NCBI GenBank assembly: GCA_945871035.1
Contig: CAMBUD010000024.1
Coordinates: 1 to 32,115, forward strand
Origin: Planctomicrobium piriforme
GTDB lineage: Bacteria > Planctomycetota > Planctomycetia > Pirellulales > UBA1268
DNA length: 32,115 nucleotides
Reading direction: 5' to 3'
Part shown: one piece after another, positions 8,059 through 16,467 of the stretch
How the letters are laid out: every line of letters starts with the position of its first letter
How positions within the stretch are numbered: position 1 is the stretch's first letter
Translations under genes and position numbers: made by a program
The notes under the pieces: generated by a model
Told to the model about the DNA's origin: nothing
Database searches by the model: none
Seen by the model: the letters and a program-made list of their open reading frames with translations, nothing else

Positions 8059-8303
8059 GGTAAAATCTCCTTGAACGGTAATAATGGAATCTAGCAAACG
8101 TCGGCCATAAGCGAACCAAAAAAACTGTCTTCGACTAATTCTGTACCCGATCGTAGGAAATCATCCAACTACCGGCCCAAAAATTTTTTGAGCAACAGGA
8201 AAAGAGAATTCAGACCGAGCCGGAGGGGAAATTGTGTCGCCTAGTCGATTTGGGTGCAACTGGCGGGAAATTTTCACTCAACGGAGGCTTTTCTTCGCGG
8301 TTT

Positions 8304-9077
8304 TCAGCGACTTTGACCGACTGGCAAACCGGAACAAGGGGATTCTGCAATCGGCGGCAGTTCTTCAATTCTGCCCAGTCCAAAGGCTTTTAAAAAGTGT
8401 TTTGTTGTCAGGTAGACGTTGGGTCGGCCAATTTCTTCAGTTCGGCCGCCAATTGAGACGAAATCCCGGTCGAGTAGTTGTCGCAGCATTTCCTCGCATC
8501 CGACTCCCCGAATGGATTCAATTTCTGCACGGGTAACCGGTTGGCGGTAAGCCACAATCGCTAAAGTCTCGAGAGCGGCTGTGGAAAGTCTGTTGGTAGG
8601 CTGCGATTCAAAAAGACGACGTACCCAAGGGCCAAACGGTGCCCTCGTCAGTAATTGGAAACCGCCAGCGATCTGTTCAACGCGGAATGCCGACCCAGAG
8701 GATTCGTGAAGACGCTTCAATTCTTTGAGCAGCGTGCGGGCCCGTGTGCCGTCGGTGAGCCGAGCCAGTTTTGCAAGCCGCCGCGTTGTGAGCGGTTCCC
8801 GTGCCACATACAACGCCGCCTCCAGCCGCGCAACCTCGTCCGATCGACGGTCTGGACCGGCAGAGAGCGTCACACCGACAGGCTTCGTCTGGCGATTGGA
8901 AGCACGCCGCCGACGCTTCTGCAAAGATGCGGCAGGGATGGCTAGCGGCGGCGTCCAGACGCGCAGCCCACCTGCGTGTTGAGCGCGAGCTAACAGATGA
9001 GACAAACGCCCCAACGTGGCAAACGATTTGCGACGCATCGCCGCATGGAGCGACGGTGATTTTGTAGGCGGCTTCAT
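8304..9077 (-). CDS. scpB: Segregation and condensation protein B
   Basis: This 257-residue protein carries the double winged-helix core of ScpB, the kleisin-binding subunit of the SMC-ScpA-ScpB condensin used in chromosome segregation. The first wing begins at EVARLEAALYVAREPLTTRRLA (about 81-102). The second has the signature STAALETLAIVAYRQPVTR and IRGVG, and the end shows GRTEEIGRPNVYLTTKHFL. An N-terminal extension of about 80 residues, rich in Arg and Ser, precedes the core; the true start could lie inside it. No strong ribosome site precedes ATG 9077, and the gene follows a set of tandem repeats. ScpA and SMC are not in this window. It is the last gene of a minus-strand run starting at 12566. 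Confidence 0.92.
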   Translation of the reverse strand: MKPPTKSPSLHAAMRRKSFATLGRLSHLLARAQHAGGLRVWTPPLAIPAASLQKRRRRASNRQTKPVGVTLSAGPDRRSDEVARLEAALYVAREPLTTRRLAKLARLTDGTRARTLLKELKRLHESSGSAFRVEQIAGGFQLLTRAPFGPWVRRLFESQPTNRLSTAALETLAIVAYRQPVTRAEIESIRGVGCEEMLRQLLDRDFVSIGGRTEEIGRPNVYLTTKHFLKAFGLGRIEELPPIAESPCSGLPVGQSR

Positions 9078-9088
9078 GCGCGGGTTAT

Positions 9089-9157
9089 CTAGAAATGAGT
9101 CGCTAGAAATGAGTCGAACGCTAGAAACGAACCGAACCGAACGCTAGAAACGAGCTG
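9089..9157. repeat. Four degenerate tandem repeats spanning a stop codon
   Basis: CTAGAAATGAGTCG occurs twice back to back (9089-9102 and 9103-9116). It is followed by AACG and two diverged copies beginning CTAGAAACGA at 9121 and 9144, with extra AACCG units between them. On the minus strand each copy reads TTTCTAG, and the first copy transcribed contains the real stop codon of the upstream gene (9146-9144). The pattern looks like local duplication of the gene's last codons plus stop. Confidence 0.75.
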
Positions 9158-9971
9158 GAGTTTCGGTGGACGGTTGGGGTGGCCGAGTTGCAGTGGGCTC
9201 AAGCGCAATGCGTCGCCTCCAGGCTGTCACTTGATTCAGCAGGCCGTTCATGGCTGCCAGCGGAGTTGTCTCAGTGGACTGAAAGACGCGTTGCAACTCA
9301 CCACTGGGATCGGCGGCAACGCGACAGGAACAACGATGCCTGGTCTCTGCTCCTGCTGCCGGCACGCATTCAAATGATACAGCGCCCAGCGTTGCCAGTC
9401 GCTCCTGAATGACCTGCTGCGCAAGCAGTACATCTTCTGCGGGAGTGAGGGCCATGCTTGTCGGCTCGGGCGCGATACGGGCAGCGACGGGCTCTGCGTA
9501 CAAGCCGTCAAGCGCACCCACCGGCGCGGCTGCCTCAAAAGAATTGAAGTTAACGGAATTGGCGAAATGAGCAGGCATACTAAGCCCATTCCCGCGCGGG
9601 CTCACAGTCGGTGCGATAGCGTTGATGGGAGCAAGCGTCACCAGTGGCATCACGATTGTTGCAGGCGATTGGGACGTGTGCTCGACAGGCTCGCTGGTTA
9701 AGCCGGTCTGTGTCTGCGTGGTGGCTGGCAGCGGAGTTGGCGCACTTGCAGTCGGCGGCACGAGCATGGCGACAGTCGCGATTGGCGCTGGTGATGCAAC
9801 AGCCAATGGCGACGTCTCTCTATCTGTCGCAGCGACCAACACTTTGTGCGTCACTTGCAAAAACTGTTCGCGCACAGCTGTGCGCATTTCCAGCGGAATC
9901 TTATGAGAAAACATGGCCATCAGCGGCACGACCACCATGCACGCCACGAGCAGAAAAGAGCGAAGCTTCAT
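9144..9971 (-). CDS. Exported proline/alanine/threonine-rich protein of unknown function
   Basis: Family not recognised. The 275-residue product starts at ATG 9971 (MKLRSFLLVACMVVVPLMAMF), which gives a basic-hydrophobic signal or anchor segment at residues 1-20. Upstream starts in the same frame run into the preceding gene and lack such a segment. Residues about 45-150 are low-complexity Ala/Pro/Thr/Val sequence typical of disordered envelope linkers. A more compact region (about 180-255) contains AEDVLLAQQVIQERLATLG, then a Cys-rich patch with FECVP and HRCSCRV, and could be a small folded domain with Cys pairing or metal binding. It lies 136 bases after the PPIase gene on the same strand and is followed by tandem repeats and scpB. 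Confidence 0.6.
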   Translation of the reverse strand: MKLRSFLLVACMVVVPLMAMFSHKIPLEMRTAVREQFLQVTHKVLVAATDRETSPLAVASPAPIATVAMLVPPTASAPTPLPATTQTQTGLTSEPVEHTSQSPATIVMPLVTLAPINAIAPTVSPRGNGLSMPAHFANSVNFNSFEAAAPVGALDGLYAEPVAARIAPEPTSMALTPAEDVLLAQQVIQERLATLGAVSFECVPAAGAETRHRCSCRVAADPSGELQRVFQSTETTPLAAMNGLLNQVTAWRRRIALEPTATRPPQPSTETPARF

Positions 9972-10107
9972 GGCGATCCGTTCGCGTGTGAATCGTTGGA
10001 GAAAAGAATGGAGACACTTTAAGGAGCGGCAGAGGGTACCGATTCTGGACCTTCGCCACAAGGCAAAACAAACGTCTAAAACCGTCTGTTTTCGGGCCAT
10101 ATCAGGG

Positions 10108-11130
10108 TCACTGTGGCGACACGATAACCGTTGGAGGCAGCTGGTCGTCGACCGCTTTCCGAGGCTCAAAGTGGGGGACGCCCGGTGAAAAAACAATACT
10201 CGTTCGCGCCCGAGCCTGTGAGAGAATATTACCGACACACTCCTTGATCAGAATATTTTCTAATTGTGGGCGTAGTGCTTCAAAGGATTCGGCGCCCGGC
10301 TCCATGCCTGTCACGGTGAGCAGATGCACGCCAAAGGGCGTGACAACTGGCAACGACACATCGCCTTTGGCAAGTTGAAATGCCACTCGCGAAAAATCTT
10401 CAACCATCACTCCCCGTCGCGGAAAGAATCCAAGGTCGCCGTCCTGTTTTCGGCTAGGGCCTGCCGAAAACTTCTTTGCTGCATCGCTAAACGATAGGTC
10501 GCGTTGCAGGATCGCCCGCCGGATTCCCTCCGCGCGCTGGATGAGAGTAGGAATCGCATCTGCCCCCATTCCAGGATCCGGTCGCAAGACAATATGGCTG
10601 ACACGCAGTCGTGTGCCATCGATGGCGCGCCGGTGTTTTGTGTAGGTTGTGGCGAGCGATTCTTTTGTCAGAAGAGGAGCGATCAGTTTGTTGAGACAGA
10701 TTTCTAGGGCGATCTGGCTGCGCAGCAACTGTTCCTCGCTTTGGGTGTTGCTCAGCAGAGTATCGCGGTCACTCTGAGGCTGCGCAGGTTGTGGCCGCCG
10801 GCGCTTCATGACTGCTGTTACCTCCAGTTCATCAGTCGTAATCTTTTCGCGTTCAATCGTCATGCGCAGCAACCGCTGATCGATGAGTGCGCCGAGTGCT
10901 TCTGCTTGGGCACGCAGTTGCTGCTCGGCGCCGGTCAGTTGCTCATAATCCAAGCGTCGCAGAACGGCTTCGAGTTCCGATCGGTAGATGGGTGTATCGG
11001 CAACGTGTGCCACAATATCGGCCCCGAGCGGGCCCGTGACCGGATCGGCTGCCAGTAGAAAGGCACCGTCAGTGGCGAACAAGAGCAGGAGGGCACTCAA
11101 ACCAGATAGCGCGAACGGCATCGATTTCAT
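10108..11130 (-). CDS. SurA/PrsA-like peptidyl-prolyl cis-trans isomerase (parvulin domain)
   Basis: This 340-residue product starts at ATG 11130. That start overlaps the stop of the upstream gene in an ATGA and places a clean signal peptide (KSMPFALSGLSALLLLFA) at the N-terminus, so the two genes are probably translationally coupled. A SurA_N-like helical region follows, with LEAVLRRLDYEQL and LGALIDQRLL. A parvulin rotamase domain covers about 174-276, with VSHIVLRP, SFSDAAKKFS, GDLGFF (231-236) and FGVHLL (266-271). The protein is expected to help fold exported or outer-membrane proteins in the periplasm. A C-terminal tail of about 55 residues is charged and then Pro-rich. Confidence 0.85.
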   Translation of the reverse strand: MKSMPFALSGLSALLLLFATDGAFLLAADPVTGPLGADIVAHVADTPIYRSELEAVLRRLDYEQLTGAEQQLRAQAEALGALIDQRLLRMTIEREKITTDELEVTAVMKRRRPQPAQPQSDRDTLLSNTQSEEQLLRSQIALEICLNKLIAPLLTKESLATTYTKHRRAIDGTRLRVSHIVLRPDPGMGADAIPTLIQRAEGIRRAILQRDLSFSDAAKKFSAGPSRKQDGDLGFFPRRGVMVEDFSRVAFQLAKGDVSLPVVTPFGVHLLTVTGMEPGAESFEALRPQLENILIKECVGNILSQARARTSIVFSPGVPHFEPRKAVDDQLPPTVIVSPQ

Positions 11131-12566
11131 GGCCGGAGATTCTCCGCAGGCAGAGGTCGCACGGCATTGGGCAGGGCAATGTTTCGGATAGAAAAATCGA
11201 CAGGCACTTCGTGGATTGCAACAGGAATGTTCCACTCTAAGCGAAGTCCTTGTGGAAGAGAAGCAGGCTCGTCACCGACGCCCTGTAGGGAAAAGGTGGC
11301 ACTCGTTGTCAATCCCTGTTCGCTGCGAGATAGTACGAACTGTTCGAGCCGCGTGACGGCACGACCGTTGGCATCGAGCAGGTTCAGTGGTCTTTCGGTG
11401 AGCCACATGCGATGTGACGCAAGAGCTTCCGTCGGTGCATCGTATGCAACGCTGGCTGTGGCGTGAAGACGGTCGCCGCGGACTGCGAATTGGCTGATGC
11501 TCACCCCCACTCGCCCAGCGCTTAGCCGGCGCGGCGTTTCCGGGGAGATGCGATTGGGAGCATCTTCGACAGTCGTCAGTCGGTCAAATACAAACACATG
11601 TTCACGACCGGTCAGCAGCAACTCAACCGTTCCCCGCAGGAGTCCGAGTGACTCTAGCCGTGACGCCGGTTGCGTGAGCATGAGCGGCAGATCGACCCAC
11701 TTTCGCTGCTTAGGAATCATTGCCTCGACAACCGCAGTTCGCTGCGGCGGCGGCATCGCCTCGCCAAAGCTGCCCTCGGCGACCACCGACACAATCGGTA
11801 GGCGTATCAGCAGTGGCTCCAGCCGAGGTTCCCAGCTGATTCGCAGCACAATGCGGGCGCCGGTAGGCTGTGCAGCACTTGCACTACCAGTTGGTTCAAC
11901 CCGTGCGATAGCCAGGCGTAATGGTCCAGCCGCGACAACGCGATTGAGCGCACGATCGCTCGCCAAATCGGAGGCCGGCCCGATGCTCAGGCCTGCTCCA
12001 ATCTCAGCAAAAGATAGCTGCAGCCCGCTCTTTTCGAGGACTTCCTCGATGGCTTCCCAGAAGGTGCTGCGGTTGAAGTCGACCGTTATCAGGCGTTCTC
12101 CAACCGAGCCGTTCGCAACTGAAGCATCGAGTGCGATACGGCTGCCGGACTGATTAAAGACACGCTCCAACACATCGCGAGCGGATGCGCTCTGAAGGGC
12201 AAGTGTTATGGTTGCCGGCTCAACAGCGGCGACGGCTGCCTGCTCTTCCAGTTGACGCTTGATGCCGTGCAGGCGAAAGACCGCTTCAGCAGCAGCCGAT
12301 GGTTCGGCCGCCGCCAGCAGCGGTAGGATTGTAGGACCGCAGGCAAGCAATCCCTGCTCGGCTGCATCGCGGGCCACAAGCGAGCCCGCCGCTAGTTGAC
12401 GCACCATTCGATGCACGGTCTCTGCATCCAACAGCACAGTGGGCTGATCGGTAGCCGGTTCCGCAGCAACGCATGCCAAGCGAGCGAGCATCGCGCCGAG
12501 GAAAAAGAATATCGCAAAGACAGCGGGAGTCGCTGCCCAAAAAAAGCCTCGGCTTGGCGTCCGCAT
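11127..12566 (-). CDS. Secreted protein of unknown function with possible STN-like segment
   Basis: Family not named with confidence. The 479-residue product has a signal peptide (about 1-35) and an Ala-rich helical N-terminal part resembling HEAT-like planctomycete exported proteins (LVARDAAEQGLLACGPTILPLLAAAEP). A segment at about 120-180 (ARDVLERVFNQSG, then ITVDFNRSTFWEAIEEVLEKSG) resembles the short N-terminal domain found in secretins and TonB receptors. The rest is beta-rich and Arg/Val-rich with no catalytic motif that I can see. It is the first gene of the minus-strand run. TAGGA lies six bases before ATG 12566. The ATGA overlap with the isomerase gene suggests that the two exported proteins work in the same place. 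The 125-base divergent gap upstream must hold its promoter. Confidence 0.65.
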   Translation of the reverse strand: MRTPSRGFFWAATPAVFAIFFFLGAMLARLACVAAEPATDQPTVLLDAETVHRMVRQLAAGSLVARDAAEQGLLACGPTILPLLAAAEPSAAAEAVFRLHGIKRQLEEQAAVAAVEPATITLALQSASARDVLERVFNQSGSRIALDASVANGSVGERLITVDFNRSTFWEAIEEVLEKSGLQLSFAEIGAGLSIGPASDLASDRALNRVVAAGPLRLAIARVEPTGSASAAQPTGARIVLRISWEPRLEPLLIRLPIVSVVAEGSFGEAMPPPQRTAVVEAMIPKQRKWVDLPLMLTQPASRLESLGLLRGTVELLLTGREHVFVFDRLTTVEDAPNRISPETPRRLSAGRVGVSISQFAVRGDRLHATASVAYDAPTEALASHRMWLTERPLNLLDANGRAVTRLEQFVLSRSEQGLTTSATFSLQGVGDEPASLPQGLRLEWNIPVAIHEVPVDFSIRNIALPNAVRPLPAENLRP

Positions 12567-12691
12567 CTTGGGTCCTACGCAGTTTTGTTCGGCTCGTATT
12601 GTCGAGAGATAGCCGCTCTTTTTACGGTACAGCCGTTTTAAGAATAGACTCTCTGCACCACAATGATACCGCGTTTACGGAGCAACAACGC

Positions 12692-13792
12692 ATGGCGAAA
12701 ATAGCAATCAGTCTGTGCGGTGAAGGCCGCGGCCATGCTACCCGTATGGGCACGATCGTCGAACATCTCCACGCCGATCATGATATTGTAATTTACACAT
12801 CGGCAGACGCATTCGAGCTATTACTGCAGCGGTTTGGGCCGGGTTATCCGCGCGTGCGGGTTGCCGAAATTCCCGGCATTACTTTTCAGTACACCGGCGG
12901 CCGACTCGATGTGATGCGTTCGATTACAGCTGGACTCGACTACCAAGCACGCTTGCTCGGTCCGCTCGTCGATCGACTGATGGGCGAGTTAGAAGTTTTC
13001 GGAGCCGATCTTGCCATCACCGACTTTGAGCCAGCGTTGCCCCGCGCTGCTGGTCGGCAGGGCATCCCACTGGTGAGCATCGATCACCAACACTTCCTGC
13101 TCGCCTATGACCTCGACGCTCTGCCTTGGTCGTTGCAGTGGAATGCGTGGTTCATGAGCCATGCCGTCTGGATGTATGTCGCCGAGGCAACCGATACCGT
13201 TGTGTCAGCGTTTTTTAAGCCACCTCTGCGACGCGGTTGGGAGCATGTGGCACAGGTCGGTCCACTCCTGCGCAATGAGATCACACACGCCAAACCCGAC
13301 GACGCCGGCTTTATTCTTAGCTACCTCCGCCGCCACACGCCCTTCGAAGTGGTTTCAACGCTGGCTGATTGTGGCCTGCCGGTCAAGGTGTATGGCCTTG
13401 GCAAGCGCGAGCCGGTTGGCAATCTTTCATTTCATGCCGTTGATGAGCACCAGTTTGTTGAAGATCTGGCCAGTTGCCGCGCTCTAATTTCGGCTGCTGG
13501 TAATCAGTTAATCGGTGAAGCCTTGCATCTGGGCAAGCCTTTACTGGTGCTGCCAGAGCGGGCACATTCCGAACAACTCATGAATAGCCAATTTCTCAGC
13601 ACCATGGGATGTGGCGACTACAGGCTTTTAGAGGAGGTGACGTCCGAGGAGGTGCGAATATTTCTGGACGGCCTCGAACGCTTTGCGCCGGCACTGGCAG
13701 GAGTGCAGGGCCGCATGGACGGCACGCCCGAGGTCTTGCGCATCATTCACCACCGTTTGTGCCATTCCGTTGACACCAGTGCGTCAGCCTGA
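12692..13792 (+). CDS. MurG-like glycosyltransferase (GT28-type fold)
   Basis: This 366-residue product starts at ATG 12692 with GGAG nine bases upstream; longer in-frame starts run into the divergent promoter gap. The N-terminal Rossmann part has GEGRGHATRM, the GxGHxxR loop of GT-B glycosyltransferases of the MurG/UDP-GlcNAc type. It also shows ITDFEPALPRAAGRQGIP and SIDHQHF. The C-terminal nucleotide-sugar site has ISAAGNQLIGEALHLGKPLLVLPERAHSEQ, matching the family's G-x-x-x-x-x-EAL-x-x-G-K-P-x-L-x-x-P pattern. It most resembles the small bacterial and archaeal group annotated as UDP-N-acetylglucosamine-like transferases of unknown acceptor. MurG itself is unlikely because there are no cell-wall genes nearby. 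Confidence 0.82.
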   Translation: MAKIAISLCGEGRGHATRMGTIVEHLHADHDIVIYTSADAFELLLQRFGPGYPRVRVAEIPGITFQYTGGRLDVMRSITAGLDYQARLLGPLVDRLMGELEVFGADLAITDFEPALPRAAGRQGIPLVSIDHQHFLLAYDLDALPWSLQWNAWFMSHAVWMYVAEATDTVVSAFFKPPLRRGWEHVAQVGPLLRNEITHAKPDDAGFILSYLRRHTPFEVVSTLADCGLPVKVYGLGKREPVGNLSFHAVDEHQFVEDLASCRALISAAGNQLIGEALHLGKPLLVLPERAHSEQLMNSQFLSTMGCGDYRLLEEVTSEEVRIFLDGLERFAPALAGVQGRMDGTPEVLRIIHHRLCHSVDTSASA

Positions 13793-13823
13793 GCCGAGAG
13801 CATTCGTTCTCAGCCGATAGTTT

Positions 13824-14450
13824 TTACCGCAGCACTCGGTGCACGATGAACGGGATCATTTCGCGCATCGCACGCGCACGGTGGCTGATCAACGATTTCA
13901 CAACCGGCGAGAGATTGCCAAATGTACGATGGTATTCTGGCACGATGAACAGAGGATCGTAGCCGAATCCTCCAGTTCCCTGCGCAGCTTCGGCAATCAC
14001 TCCGCAACAAATGCCTTGCGATGTGGCCACGATGGTTCCAGTCGGATCCGCAAGCGCAGCATGGCAGGCATAGTAGGCTGATCGATCACCAGCGCATGTG
14101 GCCAGACGCTCCAGCAGCAGGGCGTTGTTGCGCTCATCGGCAGTGCCCTTGGAAGCGCCTGCAATGTTCTCGGAAAACCGAGCAGAATAAATGCCCGGTG
14201 CACCATCAAGCGCGCTCACAACCAGGCCGCTGTCTTCCGCCAGTACCCAGCGGCCGAGAGCGTGCGCCTGCTGCGTGGCTTTCAGGGCCGCGTTGTCTGC
14301 AAAAGAAAGACCGGTTTCTGCGACGTTCAGGGCCTCAGGCAGGCCGGCCAGTGAACAGCAAGTGATGCCGAACGGTTCGAGAAGTTCGATAAGCTCCAGC
14401 AATTTGCCACTATTGGTTGTGCCCAGCACCACGTGCGATGCTTGTTTCAT
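13824..14450 (-). CDS. rdgB: XTP/dITP diphosphatase (HAM1/RdgB)
   Basis: This 208-residue product has normal family length. It hydrolyses non-canonical purine nucleoside triphosphates (dITP, XTP) to the monophosphate plus pyrophosphate, keeping them out of DNA. The signatures are all in place: TTNSGKLLEL (11-20, phosphate binding), SFADNAALKA, AEDSGLVV with the catalytic Asp at 73, GAPGIYSARF, GFGYDPLF near 160 and the final SHRARAM. It converges with the glycosyltransferase gene (31-base gap) and lies 62 bases after the secreted-protein gene on the same strand, so it is probably read from the same transcript. Confidence 0.95.
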   Translation of the reverse strand: MKQASHVVLGTTNSGKLLELIELLEPFGITCCSLAGLPEALNVAETGLSFADNAALKATQQAHALGRWVLAEDSGLVVSALDGAPGIYSARFSENIAGASKGTADERNNALLLERLATCAGDRSAYYACHAALADPTGTIVATSQGICCGVIAEAAQGTGGFGYDPLFIVPEYHRTFGNLSPVVKSLISHRARAMREMIPFIVHRVLR

Positions 14451-14512
14451 TGCGGTAATTTTTTCGTAGAAGCAGAATGGCCCGAGGGCTTGGTCGCTCG
14501 ATGAGCAAGGCC

Positions 14513-15601
14513 CTAGCGTCGACCTGCAGGAGACCGCGGCACATCGATCGGCTTCGGCTCCACGTCGAGCATGACGCCGTTGATCGTTTTCGGCATGAGG
14601 ATACCGTTTGCGAGCTTGGCTGGATCGGGTCCGAGGGCATTCACGATCCGTGTGATTTCAGGATTGACCGACGCTGCGCCTGTGCCTTGTGGTAACAGAA
14701 TTTGTTCGACGCTGCCAACGCACACAATGCTCGATTCACGGTCGTGAAACTCCCACGCCTGCCAACCGTTTTTACGCAGCGACTCAGTGAGTTGGTGCGC
14801 CTTTTCAGCAGCCTCAACAAGTCGGCTTTCGAGCTTGGCATCCTTGCCCCCGCCGGCAATCGCTTTTTGATCAAAGGTGCCGGCGCCGGTGAATGTTGCC
14901 ACGCGCACGCTGTAACGAGATGGACAATCGAGCAGGCTGTAGGTCACACCGGCATTCATTTCGAGAATAAACTTGTCCACTTCCTGTCGCGTGAAAAAAT
15001 CTTCCGGTAGCAGTGGATTGGGAATGACGAACGCGAGATGCATCGGTCCTTTGGAGGTGTTTTTATCGAGTCCAACCAACTTGCGAAAGTCGGAAAAAGA
15101 CTGGCTTTTCCCACTGCCGCCGGAGAGTGATTCAGGCCGCAGGTTTTTGATCTTAGCCAGCATTTTCTGTCCTCGTGGATCATCGAACGAGGCAAATTCT
15201 CCAACGAGCACAGCCACTTCAATCACCTCTTCCGCATTGGCGTAACGCATTTTTTTGGGTGTGCCATCGGGCTTGAGTCCGAGACCTTGCTGGTTTCCCG
15301 TGTAGTCAAAAGATTTTTCATGCGTGTAGGCATCGAGTTTATTTTTTCCGCGCAGTTCGTGGACAAGACGTCGGGCGTCCTCTCGGGCTCCCTCGCCGCG
15401 GAATGTCGTCGCCATTACGAGCCAAGGTCCATCATTTTCGGCCAGTGGAAACATTCCTTGGGGGTCGATTGGAGTTCGGGAAAACCACGACGTTGGCAGC
15501 CAGCCGTTTTGGGCTCGGGCAGCGACGGGAGTGCTGGCAAGCATCAGGCACAGCCCGAAAGCCAGTCCTTGGCTGCAGAGCGATTGGCGGATCAAATGCA
15601 T
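14513..15601 (-). CDS. Secreted protein of unknown function
   Basis: Family not recognised. I chose ATG 15601 because it gives a proper signal peptide (residues about 1-30, ending VAARAQ) for a 362-residue product; the longer frame begins in unlikely upstream sequence. The mature part begins with PWLVMATTFRG and ARRLVHELRGK, a strand-helix pattern slightly like SPOR domains, and contains EEVIEVAVLVGEF, then a Gly-Gly-Ser-Gly linker. A second conserved-looking half (about 205-330) has PNPLLPEDFFTRQEVDKFI, a Cys in LLDCPSRYSVRVATF, and helical AAEKAHQLTESLRKNGWQAWEFHDRE. No active site is evident. The layout suggests two repeats of a small alpha/beta domain in the periplasm or on the cell surface. 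Confidence 0.65.
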   Translation of the reverse strand: MHLIRQSLCSQGLAFGLCLMLASTPVAARAQNGWLPTSWFSRTPIDPQGMFPLAENDGPWLVMATTFRGEGAREDARRLVHELRGKNKLDAYTHEKSFDYTGNQQGLGLKPDGTPKKMRYANAEEVIEVAVLVGEFASFDDPRGQKMLAKIKNLRPESLSGGSGKSQSFSDFRKLVGLDKNTSKGPMHLAFVIPNPLLPEDFFTRQEVDKFILEMNAGVTYSLLDCPSRYSVRVATFTGAGTFDQKAIAGGGKDAKLESRLVEAAEKAHQLTESLRKNGWQAWEFHDRESSIVCVGSVEQILLPQGTGAASVNPEITRIVNALGPDPAKLANGILMPKTINGVMLDVEPKPIDVPRSPAGRR

Positions 15602-15823
15602 GCGAAGATCTTTACGCGAGTGATGAAAAACAATCGGTGGGGAAAGGGCGGCTAGGGCAGTGGTAGGGTTGGCAAGAGTAGCAATCTCGCCACAGTGGCA
15701 CCAGACCGAGAAACAGCTTGGAAAACCCCAAAAAAAGAGCATCATAGAGGCTTGGCGTCATTCTTTTTAGCTTGGCGATATAGCCTCAATCGACACAACC
15801 CAGCAACCAAAGGAAAATGCCAG

Positions 15824-16189
15824 ATGTTGCAACCACGTGCACGACTTGTGTCCATCACGTTGACGGCGTTGGTGGCAGTCTGGCTGACGGCAATGATCGT
15901 TCCACCCGTGCTGCTCCTCCGCGCGCGTTCTGACTGGCTTATCCAACTTGAGCAACCCGCAGTGCAGGCGCAGTGGGATGCATTTCGCGAAGAGATGAAA
16001 CAGCAGTCTGGACAAGCAGGGCCTGTGCAGCGAAAAGTGCCCAAGAGCGCTGAACCGCCGCTGCGAGTGTGGCTACGCGACTACCTGTGGCTGGCAATTT
16101 TCGCATGGCTGTTATTTGGCAGCATCCTCAGCTTTTTTTCTGGTCTGCTCATCATCGGTGTTGTGCGTGGGCTCACTTCCCGAGAATAA
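15824..16189 (+). CDS. Small membrane protein with two transmembrane segments
   Basis: Unknown 121-residue protein. ATG 15824 is preceded by AGGA nine bases upstream. It has hydrophobic segments at about 9-30 (TLTALVAVWLTAMIVPPVLLL) and 87-112 (YLWLAIFAWLLFG and onward). The Gln/Glu-rich loop between them (about 33-80) is probably on the outer side of the membrane. No motif ties it to a function. Its 3' end overlaps a possible small minus-strand gene by 17 bases, and hairpins lie in the following gap. Confidence 0.55.
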   Translation: MLQPRARLVSITLTALVAVWLTAMIVPPVLLLRARSDWLIQLEQPAVQAQWDAFREEMKQQSGQAGPVQRKVPKSAEPPLRVWLRDYLWLAIFAWLLFGSILSFFSGLLIIGVVRGLTSRE

Positions 16190-16259
16190 AGCTCGCTGTG
16201 ACAGCAACAACAATAAACAGCACCAGCGTGATGCCGAGAACACCAAGGAGCGAGAACAC
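16173..16259 (-). CDS. Possible 28-residue single-pass membrane peptide
   Basis: GTG 16259, preceded on the minus strand by GAAGG about six bases upstream, opens a 28-codon frame to TGA at 16175-16173. The predicted peptide is almost entirely hydrophobic (LLGVLGITLVLFIVVAVTA) and ends in Lys, which fits one transmembrane helix. It lies downstream of the HTH regulator gene and after a strong hairpin, so it would need its own promoter or readthrough. Such a frame could also occur by chance. Confidence 0.28.
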   Translation of the reverse strand: MFSLLGVLGITLVLFIVVAVTASFILGK

Positions 16260-16334
16260 GGCAGGCCTTCAAATCGGAGGAACCGCGGCTGAGCGGAGGG
16301 TCATACCAAGCGAAGCTGCGAATAATAAACGCAG

Positions 16335-16373
16335 ACGCCGGTGCGAACAAGACGAACTTATTCGCACCGGCGT
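16335..16373 (-). terminator. Strong hairpin, probable terminator of the HTH gene
   Basis: ACGCCGGTGCGAA (16335-16347) is the perfect reverse complement of TTCGCACCGGCGT (16361-16373), a 13-base GC-rich stem with a 13-base loop. On the minus strand it lies 95 bases after the HTH gene stop and is followed by a T-rich stretch (GTTTATTATT). The downstream U-run is interrupted, so intrinsic termination is likely but not certain. Confidence 0.5.
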
Positions 16374-16384
16374 TACAATGAATG

Positions 16385-16415
16385 GATGCCTCTCGCCCCT
16401 GACAGTTGAGGCATC
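16385..16415. repeat. Second inverted repeat downstream of the HTH gene
   Basis: GATGCCTC (16385-16392) pairs exactly with GAGGCATC (16408-16415) across a 15-base loop. It lies between the HTH gene stop and the stronger hairpin at 16335-16373. No T-tract follows on either strand. Confidence 0.45.
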
Positions 16416-16467
16416 ATCCACAATAGCAGCGCAGCTTGATCGGCTTAAAATCCTGTTTTGGCTTTCC

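Noticed and set aside
11497..12153. 218-codon plus-strand frame opposite the secreted-protein gene
   Set aside because: Ser/Arg/Pro-rich antisense shadow; the minus-strand frame has the signal peptide and the coupled ATGA stop.
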